NCBI GenBank assembly: GCA_020866945.1
Contig: JAJBVW010000102.1
Location: 1 to 5,341, forward strand
Length of the DNA stretch: 5,341 nt
Direction of reading: 5' to 3'
Source: Oscillospiraceae bacterium
GTDB taxonomy: Bacteria > Bacillota > Clostridia > Oscillospirales > Oscillospiraceae
This document shows, piece after piece, positions 1 through 5,293 of this stretch. Position numbers and translations under genes: made by a program. The notes under the pieces are model-generated. The model had not been told where the DNA came from, did not search any database, and saw only the letters and a list, made by a program, of their open reading frames with translations. Every line of letters starts with the position of its first letter. Position 1 is the first letter of the stretch.

Positions 1-23
1 GAAGGTAAAACGGAATCAGAGGT

Positions 24-61
24 CAAAGAAACGCGAGTGGGAATTACAGAAGACCACTCAC
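24..61 (-). terminator. Possible intrinsic terminator after the Alg13-like gene
   Basis: Immediately after the TAG stop, GTGAGTGG (61-54) can pair with CCACTCGC (40-33): eight pairs, one of them a T-G wobble, around a 13-nt loop. The next bases are GTTTCTTTG (32-24), an interrupted T-run. The stem is reasonable, but the loop is large and the tract poor, so termination may be incomplete. No start codon with a ribosome site is visible in the remaining bases to the window edge. Confidence 0.4.
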
Positions 62-556
62 CTACCAATTCTCCTGAATAAAATCATCTATAATATTCAC
101 AATCGCCATCGGATCTTTATTCTCCCACGGAACAAGTCCATCGGTTCCATCATAAATCTTCTGAAAGCATTCCCCTAAATCATTCAGTTCCAAATCAGCC
201 ATCAATACATATCCATTACTGCTGAACGCTTCATTATTCTGAATCTGATGGTCATTGATGTGTTCACCATATTTTTCCAATCGCGTAACAACAATGACCT
301 TCTTCCCGGCATTCAGCGCTTTCATGATAGACCCTGACGCGCCGTGGCTAACAACAATATCTGCCCTTGCTATTTGTTCTGCAAACTTTTCCGGCGAAAT
401 AAATTCCTCATACTGATAGTGCAATGGTCTATATGAGGACGTACCAATCTGCGCATACATGGAATCAGTCAGAACTCCATCCTCATATAACTCGTCCAGC
501 TTTTTAAACAATCGATCAAATGGATACTGTCTTGACCCTACCGTAACAAAAATCAA
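62..556 (-). CDS. Alg13-like catalytic subunit of split glycosyltransferase (PssE/EpsE type)
   Basis: C-terminal half of a split GT-B glycosyltransferase. This subunit binds the UDP-sugar donor and works at the membrane with the Alg14-like protein encoded just upstream. Starting at TTG 556 gives 164 residues beginning MIFVTVGS, the standard opening of the family, followed by YPFDRLFK (11-18). The donor-binding region reads IVVSHGASGSIMKAL (67-81), then VTRLEKYGEHINDHQIQ (90-106), with His71-Gly72 and the Gly-Glu-His-x-x-Asp-His-Gln motif intact. The protein ends QENW before a TAG stop. A GTG at 565 would add three residues but sits directly on the ribosome site. Known bacterial pairs of this type add glucuronate (Rhizobium PssD/PssE) or galactose (pneumococcal Cps14F/G) as the second sugar. 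With UDP-glucuronate and UDP-galacturonate enzymes alongside, a uronic acid donor is a reasonable inference, but the sequence does not prove it. The gene is AT-rich, like its partner. Confidence 0.92.
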   Translation of the reverse strand: MIFVTVGSRQYPFDRLFKKLDELYEDGVLTDSMYAQIGTSSYRPLHYQYEEFISPEKFAEQIARADIVVSHGASGSIMKALNAGKKVIVVTRLEKYGEHINDHQIQNNEAFSSNGYVLMADLELNDLGECFQKIYDGTDGLVPWENKDPMAIVNIIDDFIQENW

Positions 557-1032
557 TATAGACACCCTCCATAAATCGCCTTTTTATAGTATTTCTTCTG
601 ACTCTCCCACTGCACAATAAATAAATCCGCGTGTTTTTCCATCTTTTTTCCTGCAACTGTTGGCATATTTGCTCTTCCAAATGTTTCAATAAATATAAAT
701 TTCTTTCGAAACAATATTGACAAAATATAAAAAGGATACGCCACTATTGTTCCTGTTGTGATCACAAAGTCTGGGCGTTCTTTTATCCATATATATATTG
801 CATAAGCGCTATTTCTCAGCATTTTTAAAGGCATCCATTTATCCTTCAAATCAGTCTGAACCATAAAATAATTTCCCAATGGTTCTTCAAACTGCGTTCG
901 TTCCGTTACAAAGAAACCGCTATATTTATCCACCAAAGGTTTTAATTTTTGAAGCTGTTCCCAATGACCGCCAGAAGACGAAACAAGGCACAATCTTGGG
1001 TTCCGGCTATGCTCTATTTTTTTATGTTTCAT
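553..1032 (-). CDS. Alg14-like membrane subunit of split glycosyltransferase (PssD/EpsF type)
   Basis: A 159-residue protein matching the N-terminal half of a GT-B glycosyltransferase. In yeast Alg14, and in bacterial PssD, Cps14F and EpsF, this half anchors the enzyme to the membrane and binds the lipid-linked acceptor. SSSGGHWEQL (18-27) is the family glycine-rich motif. The hydrophobic stretch TTGTIVAYPFYILSILF (92-108), FIETFGRAN (114-122) and FIVQWE (138-143) are typical, and the C-terminal YYKKAIYGG (148-156) is close to the usual ending of the family. It needs the Alg13-like partner encoded immediately downstream. Its ATG overlaps the epimerase stop as ATGA and has only a weak ribosome site, so translational coupling is likely. 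The gene is very AT-rich; two 60-nt stretches (661-720 and 781-840) count to 25% and 28% GC. This contrasts sharply with the first genes of the operon. Expected acceptor: undecaprenyl-diphosphate-sugar. Confidence 0.92.
   Translation of the reverse strand: MKHKKIEHSRNPRLCLVSSSGGHWEQLQKLKPLVDKYSGFFVTERTQFEEPLGNYFMVQTDLKDKWMPLKMLRNSAYAIYIWIKERPDFVITTGTIVAYPFYILSILFRKKFIFIETFGRANMPTVAGKKMEKHADLFIVQWESQKKYYKKAIYGGCLY
554..570 (-). promoter_or_regulatory. Ribosome binding site plus TTG start of the Alg13-like gene
   Basis: GGAGGG (570-565) lies inside the end of the Alg14-like gene, where it encodes Gly-Gly. Eight bases later comes TTG (556-554), in frame with the Alg13-like protein. TTG and the preceding stop share the bases TTGA (556-553). 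The in-frame GTG at 565-563 begins on the last G of this same site, so it has no usable spacing. Confidence 0.75.
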
Positions 1033-2087
1033 TCTTTTTTCTCATCCATGTAAAACTCGTAATACCATTCCGCAAACCTCCGAAGTCCGTCTCTCAGCGT
1101 AGTAGCGGGTTTGTATCCAAAATCACGTTCTAAAGCGCTAGTATCAGCATAGGTAATCGGCACATCGCCCGGCTGCATGGGAACAAGCTCCTTGTGGGCA
1201 TTGAAATCATAATCCTCCGGCAGGACTCCGGCGCGAATAAGCTCTTGCTGGAGAATGTCTACAAAATCCAGAAGGCTCTCCGGACTATTGTTTCCTATGT
1301 TATAGAGGGCATAGGGCGGAATTGGTAGGCCGTCCTCTCCCGTAGCTCTATCCGGTGCTTTTTGCATGACACGGATGACGCCCTCTACAATATCATCAAT
1401 ATAGGTAAAATCCCGCTGGCAATTTCCGTAATTATATATTTGAATTTTTTCTCCAGATCGCAGTTTGTTTGTAAATCCGAAATACGCCATATCCGGACGA
1501 CCGGCAGGCCCATATACTGTGAAGAACCTTAACCCCGTGGCCGGAATATCATACAACTTGCTGTATGCGTGCGCCATAAGCTCATCGCTTTTTTTTGTGG
1601 CAGCATAAAGGCTTACAGGGTTATCCACTTTGTCCTCAATACTATAGGGCGTCTTTTTGTTACTACCGTACACTGAGCTGCTGGAAGCATACACCAGATG
1701 CTCAACTGGGAAACGTCTGCATCCCTCCAAAATATTAAAAAAGCCGATCAGGTTCGATTCCACATAAGCATCTGGATTTGTGATGGAATACCTAACTCCA
1801 GCCTGTGCCGCAAGATTGACCACAACCTGCGGCTTATATTGCGAAAATATAGAAGAAATCAGGGTTTTGTCCGCAATGCTCCCCTTGATAAACTGAAAGC
1901 CAGGATATTTTTCCAGCCGGTTCAGCCGGTATTCTTTCAAAGAGACATCGTAGTAGTCGTTCAAATTGTCAACGCCTATAACTACTGCGCCTTCCACTTC
2001 ATTCAGTATGCGTTCCGCGAGAAAGCCACCAATAAACCCTGCAACACCCGTTATTAGAATATTTTTTTCTATTAGACTTACATTCAT
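1029..2087 (-). CDS. UDP-glucuronate 4-epimerase (extended SDR family)
   Basis: Predicted to convert UDP-glucuronate to UDP-galacturonate with tightly bound NAD. The 352-residue protein has the extended SDR layout: TGVAGFIG (13-20) for NAD binding, Asp40 at the end of the second strand for the NAD ribose, the SSSS-VYG segment (135-141), and catalytic Tyr161 and Lys165 in YAATK. VDNLNDYYDVSLKEYRLNRL (39-58) is characteristic of the UDP-glucuronate epimerase branch (Cap1J-like and plant GAE) rather than GalE. GRPDMAYFGFT (196-206) and QRDFTYIDDI (224-233) agree with this. The reaction follows directly from the product of the gene upstream. The last four bases, ATGA (1032-1029), are shared with the start of the next gene, so translation is probably coupled. 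The reading frame is open further upstream to 2222, but the ATG at 2087 is preferred. Remaining doubt is about the exact substrate, not the fold. Confidence 0.92.
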   Translation of the reverse strand: MNVSLIEKNILITGVAGFIGGFLAERILNEVEGAVVIGVDNLNDYYDVSLKEYRLNRLEKYPGFQFIKGSIADKTLISSIFSQYKPQVVVNLAAQAGVRYSITNPDAYVESNLIGFFNILEGCRRFPVEHLVYASSSSVYGSNKKTPYSIEDKVDNPVSLYAATKKSDELMAHAYSKLYDIPATGLRFFTVYGPAGRPDMAYFGFTNKLRSGEKIQIYNYGNCQRDFTYIDDIVEGVIRVMQKAPDRATGEDGLPIPPYALYNIGNNSPESLLDFVDILQQELIRAGVLPEDYDFNAHKELVPMQPGDVPITYADTSALERDFGYKPATTLRDGLRRFAEWYYEFYMDEKKE

Positions 2088-2097
2088 TGCGCATTTG

Positions 2098-2103
2098 CCC
2101 TCC
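2098..2103 (-). promoter_or_regulatory. Ribosome binding site that fixes the epimerase start
   Basis: GGAGGG on the minus strand lies 10 nt before the ATG at 2087, in the 19-nt gap after the ugd stop. The open frame continues upstream to 2222, inside ugd, but those 45 extra codons encode nothing like an SDR N-terminus. The Shine-Dalgarno match together with the start of the LITGVAGFIG motif selects the ATG at 2087. Confidence 0.85.
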
Positions 2104-2106
2104 GTG

Positions 2107-3354
2107 TCAATCCCCTCTAAACAAATCCCGCGTATATACCTTATCCTGCACATCATCCAGGCAGCTATCGTAGCGGTTGGCCAGGATGGCCTGGCTTTGG
2201 GCCTTGAAGCTTTCCATATCATTCACAACCCTACTGCCAAAGAAGGTGCCGCCATCCTCCAGCGTCGGTTCATAAATAATAACCGTAGCGCCCTTGGCTT
2301 TGATGCGCTTCATAACGCCCTGGATACTGCTCTGGCGGAAATTATCGGAATTGCTTTTCATGGTGAGGCGGTACACACCGATAACCACCTGCTTTTCCGC
2401 GGTGGGGTCATACTCGCTGTTATCGCCGTAGTCGTAATATCCGGCCATTTGCAAAACCCGACCGGCGATATAATCCTTCCGGGTACGGTTGCTTTCCACC
2501 ACGGCGCGAATCAGATTTTCCGGCACATCCGCGTAATTTGCCAAAAGCTGCTTGGTGTCCTTGGGAAGGCAATAGCCTCCATACCCAAAGCTTGGGTTAT
2601 TATAATGAGAGCCAATACGGGGATCCAGGCAGACGCTCTCGATGATAGCCTGTGTATCCAGCCCTTTCATCTCCGCGTATGTATCCAACTCATTAAAATA
2701 CGCAACACGGATCGCCAGATAGGTATTGGCAAACAGCTTTACTGCCTCCGCCTCCGTGAAGCCAAGATACCGAACGGGGATATTCTCGTCAATCGCTCCT
2801 TCCTGCAAAAGCGCCGCGAAGGTATGGGCGGCCTGCACAAGTCTTTCGGCCTGCAAATCCGTGCCGACAACGATGCGGCTGGGGTGGAGGTTATCATACA
2901 GCGCCTTGGACTCCCGCAAAAATTCCGGACTGAAAATGATATTGTTTGTATTGTATTTCTTGCGGACAGACTCCGTATAGCCAACAGGAATGGTGCTTTT
3001 GATGACAATAATGGCATTGGGATTGCAGTCCATCACCACGTCGATCACATCCTCCACGGCGGAGGTATCGAAGAAATTCTTTTCACTGTCGTAATTGGTC
3101 GGCGTGGCAACAATTACGAACTCAGCGGAGCTATACGCCAGCTTTTTGTCCAGCGTAGCCGTCAAATCCAGCTCCTTTGTCGCCAGATATTCCTCGATCT
3201 CATTGTCCTGGATAGGGGACTTTTTATTGTTTATCATATCCACCTTTGCCGGGGTGGTGCTGACCGCATAGACTTTATTATGCTGCGCCAGCAGGACGGC
3301 CAAGCTCAGGCCCACATATCCAACGCCTGCAACAGCGATTTTTTTATTACTCAT
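2107..3354 (-). CDS. ugd: UDP-glucose 6-dehydrogenase
   Basis: Cytoplasmic enzyme that oxidises UDP-glucose twice with NAD+ to UDP-glucuronate. At 415 residues it is slightly longer than HasB and E. coli Ugd (about 390-400). All three domains are visible. The N-terminal Rossmann domain has GVGYVG (10-15), followed by ATPTNYD (83-89), IKSTIPVG (118-125) and SPEFLRES (142-149). The central dimerisation helix has EAVKLFANTYLA (203-214), with catalytic Lys206 and Asn210. The active-site loop GYGGYCLPKDTKQL (257-270) carries the nucleophile Cys262 and Asp266. The C-terminal domain has NFRQSSIQ (338-345). An acidic, Tyr-rich stretch at about 306-320 looks like a small insertion. At the end of the second beta strand the usual NAD-ribose Asp appears to be Ser32. 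The ATG start is preceded by GGGGAAGGG with a 6-nt spacer. Its product is the expected substrate of the epimerase encoded 19 nt further on. Confidence 0.96.
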   Translation of the reverse strand: MSNKKIAVAGVGYVGLSLAVLLAQHNKVYAVSTTPAKVDMINNKKSPIQDNEIEEYLATKELDLTATLDKKLAYSSAEFVIVATPTNYDSEKNFFDTSAVEDVIDVVMDCNPNAIIVIKSTIPVGYTESVRKKYNTNNIIFSPEFLRESKALYDNLHPSRIVVGTDLQAERLVQAAHTFAALLQEGAIDENIPVRYLGFTEAEAVKLFANTYLAIRVAYFNELDTYAEMKGLDTQAIIESVCLDPRIGSHYNNPSFGYGGYCLPKDTKQLLANYADVPENLIRAVVESNRTRKDYIAGRVLQMAGYYDYGDNSEYDPTAEKQVVIGVYRLTMKSNSDNFRQSSIQGVMKRIKAKGATVIIYEPTLEDGGTFFGSRVVNDMESFKAQSQAILANRYDSCLDDVQDKVYTRDLFRGD

Positions 3355-3369
3355 TTATTTCCCTTCCCC

Positions 3370-3440
3370 AAAAATTAAAACTCGGCTCCTCCGCGATGTC
3401 CGCGCGCATACCGCCGCAAACATCCCCGCGAAAGAGCCGA
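3370..3440 (-). terminator. Terminator-like hairpin between nucleotidyltransferase and ugd
   Basis: Eight bases after the nucleotidyltransferase stop, TCGGCTC (3440-3434) pairs perfectly with GAGCCGA (3388-3382). After a 3-nt internal loop, CGCG (3430-3427) pairs with CGCG (3395-3392). GATG with its neighbours (3423-3420) can then pair with 3396-3399 across a 3-nt bulge. One base beyond the outer stem is TTTTAATTTTT (3380-3370), a good uridine tract. This has the look of an intrinsic terminator, although the apical loop is long. The ugd ribosome site GGGGAAGGG begins at 3369, directly after the tract, leaving no room for a promoter. It may act as a partial terminator, an attenuator or an RNA processing/stability element within the operon. 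Confidence 0.6.
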
Positions 3441-3447
3441 TTTATAT

Positions 3448-4368
3448 TCACACCAGATCTCCAAACAGCTCCTCGCCGTAAACGCCTTCCTGGATGAGAC
3501 GGAGGAAATTCTCCTTCACCTCAGGCATATCCGCTTTATAGGTGATGCCGAACCATTTGTCATGGCTGTCCAGAACCTGAACGGAGATTTTTTTCTCCCG
3601 CAGCAGGTCGCCGATGAAGATGGGCATCAGGTATTCGCCGTCCTGCCAATCGTCGCCGATGGTCTCAAAGAAATGGTTGAAGCCCCATTCCAGTGTGTCC
3701 AGAAATTCCGGCGTCAGGGCCCACATATTCATGGAGACCTTCCCGTCCGGGTTCAAATCCTTCCCATTGGCCTGCGCGCCGGCGGCGGTTTTAACGATAT
3801 TTTTCGTCTCGACAATATCGGTCAGATAGCCATTTTCGACCTGGCACAGCCCTCTGGTGACACCGCCGTGGTCGGAGAGGGTATTTTTCAGGATAAACCC
3901 GGCCATACACAGGGCGTTGGGCCGCTCCGGCGTATAGCGCAGAAGAAAATCGTGGAGGGCGGCAAACGCCTCCTTGCCGTAATAGTCGTCCGCGTTGATA
4001 ACCGCAAACGGCTCGTGTATCAGCGCCTTGGCTGCCAGCACGGCCTGGCCGGTGCCCCAGGGCTTTGTTCTGTCCGCAGGGACAGTCACCCCGGCGGGGA
4101 CGTCCTCCAGGGCCTGAAAGGCGTATTCCACTTCCACGCCGAGGCGCTGGCAGAGCGCTTCAACGCGCTCGCCGATAATCTCTCTGAAATCCGCCTCAAT
4201 ATCCCGGCGGATGATGAACACAATCTTGTTGAAGCCGGCCTGTATGGCGTCATGGATGGAGTAGTCCATGATGATTTCCCCATGCAGTCCCACCGGCTCA
4301 AGCTGCTTGATGCCGCCTCCGAAACGGCTGCCGATGCCGGCCGCCATGATAAGCAATGTTGTTTTCAT
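3448..4368 (-). CDS. Sugar-1-phosphate nucleotidyltransferase (possible UDP-glucose synthesis)
   Basis: A 306-residue soluble protein of the NTP-transferase (GT-A-like Rossmann) fold, which joins a nucleoside triphosphate and a sugar-1-phosphate to form an NDP-sugar and pyrophosphate. The N-terminal nucleotide-binding loop is MAAGIGSRFGGGIKQLEPVG (residues 8-27). PWGTGQAVLAAK (about 103-114) matches the substrate-binding region, and NADDYYG (about 125-131) carries the metal-binding aspartate. The loop differs from the usual GxGTRLxPxTxxxPK form: it is shorter and has Ile-Lys-Gln where Pro-Lys is expected. This places it in a family of related bacterial nucleotidyltransferases whose substrates I cannot name with certainty. 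Standing directly ahead of UDP-glucose dehydrogenase, it most simply supplies UDP-glucose (inference). The ATG start at 4368 is supported by the N-terminal motif; its ribosome site, GGAAAGAG with a 4-nt spacer, is weak. A terminator-like hairpin follows the stop. Confidence 0.85.
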   Translation of the reverse strand: MKTTLLIMAAGIGSRFGGGIKQLEPVGLHGEIIMDYSIHDAIQAGFNKIVFIIRRDIEADFREIIGERVEALCQRLGVEVEYAFQALEDVPAGVTVPADRTKPWGTGQAVLAAKALIHEPFAVINADDYYGKEAFAALHDFLLRYTPERPNALCMAGFILKNTLSDHGGVTRGLCQVENGYLTDIVETKNIVKTAAGAQANGKDLNPDGKVSMNMWALTPEFLDTLEWGFNHFFETIGDDWQDGEYLMPIFIGDLLREKKISVQVLDSHDKWFGITYKADMPEVKENFLRLIQEGVYGEELFGDLV

Positions 4369-4378
4369 TTATCTCTTT

Positions 4379-4396
4379 CCATCCGGCCATCCGGCC
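4379..4396 (-). repeat. Short tandem repeat in the intergenic gap
   Basis: Two perfect 8-nt copies of CCATCCGG (plus strand), followed by a further CC, fill the middle of the 41-nt gap between the sugar transferase stop and the nucleotidyltransferase start. On the transcribed strand the element reads GGCCGGAT twice, then GG. Its end merges into the purine stretch GGAAAGAG (4380-4373) that is the only ribosome-binding candidate for the next gene. It may have no function. Confidence 0.55.
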
Positions 4397-4409
4397 TGGG
4401 TCGTTTGTT

Positions 4410-5204
4410 TCAGCAGTTCCGTCCCTCAAATATCACTGAGAAGGTTTTGAAAATAAGCTTTGCGTCCACCCGCAGGGAGCAGTTCTCGATATATTTGAGA
4501 TCCAGCTCCACCCACTCCTCAAACGACAGCTCGTGGCGGTGCTTGAGGGTCTGCCAATAGCAGGTAAGGCCCGGCTTTATCATCAGCCGCTGCATTTCAT
4601 ACGCGCTGTAGGTCTCCACCTCGCGAGGCAGCGGGGGACGCGGCCCGACGATGCTCATATCGCCCTTCAGCACGTTCAGCAGCTGGGGCAGCTCGTCAAT
4701 GCTTGTCCGCCGGATAAAGCGCCCCACGCGGGTGATGCGCGGGTCGTCCTTCATTTTGAAGGTGCGGCCGTCGCGCTCGTTTTTATCCCAAAGCTTTGGG
4801 AGCAGCTCCTCCGCATTGACGACCATGGAACGGAATTTATAAAACTTAAATTCCCTGCCGTCCTTCCCGATTCTCGTCTGCACAAAAAAGGGCGAGCCGT
4901 GAGGGTCGTCCAGGAAAATCAGGACAGAGAGCACCAAAAACAGCGGCGAGAGGCATATCAGCGCAACCAGGGAAAAAACCACGTCAAAAACCCGCTTTGT
5001 GAGGAAGTAAGCCCTGCGGGGCTTGCATTCTATTTTTTCAAAGGTGCGCTCTAACGGTTTTGTCGCATTGCCCACGGCGTCTGCTCCTATCTTCAGCGGC
5101 GTCATGTCCATAACGTCGATGTATGTTTTGTATTCTGTCATATAGTATTTCGGTTCCTCATGCCGTATAGTATCAAATGCATCACGCTCCATCTGCGGGC
5201 GCAC
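4410..5204 (-). CDS. Undecaprenyl-phosphate sugar phosphotransferase (initiating phosphoglycosyl transferase)
   Basis: Membrane enzyme of the bacterial sugar transferase family (WcaJ/PglC type). It moves a sugar-1-phosphate from a UDP-sugar to undecaprenyl phosphate, the first step of polysaccharide repeat-unit assembly. In the 264-residue form, residues 70-98 form a single hydrophobic segment broken by Ser86-Pro87, the re-entrant membrane helix of this family. Then come DDPHGSPFF (99-107), KFRSM (123-127), NAEE (130-133), DDPRITRVGRF (153-163), SIDELPQL (168-175) and GDMSIVGPRP (181-190). It has only the catalytic domain, without the four-helix N-terminal region of long WcaJ proteins. The start is uncertain. 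GTG 5204 has GAGGGG with a 5-nt spacer, but the site lies in a hairpin. ATG 5141 (residue 22) has GAGGA at a long 13 nt and would give 243 residues. First gene of the operon; the next starts 41 nt beyond its stop. The sugar donor (glucose, galactose or another) cannot be read from sequence. Confidence 0.93.
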   Translation of the reverse strand: MRPQMERDAFDTIRHEEPKYYMTEYKTYIDVMDMTPLKIGADAVGNATKPLERTFEKIECKPRRAYFLTKRVFDVVFSLVALICLSPLFLVLSVLIFLDDPHGSPFFVQTRIGKDGREFKFYKFRSMVVNAEELLPKLWDKNERDGRTFKMKDDPRITRVGRFIRRTSIDELPQLLNVLKGDMSIVGPRPPLPREVETYSAYEMQRLMIKPGLTCYWQTLKHRHELSFEEWVELDLKYIENCSLRVDAKLIFKTFSVIFEGRNC

Positions 5205-5247
5205 AAGCGCCCCTCAGGCCCCGGCACGAACCTCTGTCCGCGGCCTG
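5197..5247 (-). promoter_or_regulatory. Structured 5' leader: two adjacent GC-rich hairpins
   Basis: The predicted leader RNA can form two consecutive stems. The first pairs CAGGCC (5247-5242) with GGCCTG (5220-5215) and extends inward by CCG/CGG after one C-C mismatch. The second pairs GGGCGC (5212-5207) with GCGCCC (5202-5197) around a 4-nt loop, TTGT. The second stem takes up most of the GAGGGG ribosome binding site (5215-5210) and part of the GTG start at 5204-5202. No T-run follows, so this is not an intrinsic terminator. It may tune translation of the first gene, or simply be structured untranslated RNA ahead of a start at 5141. I recognise no riboswitch class in it. Confidence 0.4.
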
Positions 5248-5264
5248 TTTCACTGCATTTTCGC

Positions 5265-5293
5265 ATTTTAGCACATGACGCCCCATAATGCAA
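5265..5293 (-). promoter_or_regulatory. Candidate sigma-A promoter of the operon
   Basis: On the minus strand TTGCAT (5293-5288) is followed by a 17-nt spacer and TAAAAT (5270-5265). The -10 matches the TATAAT consensus at five of six bases and is preceded by TGC, an extended -10. The -35 is weak, matching TTGACA only at TTG. Transcription would begin near 5258, leaving a leader of about 54 nt to the GTG at 5204 or about 117 nt to the ATG at 5141. It is the best-placed promoter-like site upstream of the first gene. The call rests on consensus matching only. Confidence 0.5.

Noticed and set aside
2088..2222. N-terminal extension of the epimerase frame overlapping the end of ugd
   Set aside because: The 45 extra residues are the out-of-frame reading of the ugd C-terminus. 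A GGAGGG site lies 10 nt before the ATG at 2087, and the SDR fold begins there.
1966..3378. Long plus-strand open frame of 470 codons opposite ugd and part of the epimerase gene
   Set aside because: It is antisense to two genes with intact catalytic motifs. Its translation has no recognisable domain and reads as a codon-bias shadow of the GC-rich minus-strand genes.
4367..4384. Five-codon mini-ORF (ATG GAA AGA GAT AAA TGA) whose stop overlaps the nucleotidyltransferase start
   Set aside because: It has no ribosome site of its own. The overlap falls out of the local AAATGA sequence, and nothing suggests a leader peptide or attenuator.
3562..4560. Plus-strand open frame of 332 codons opposite the nucleotidyltransferase
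   Set aside because: It runs antisense through the nucleotidyltransferase and into the sugar transferase gene, shows no family motif, and is explained by the high third-position GC of the coding strand.
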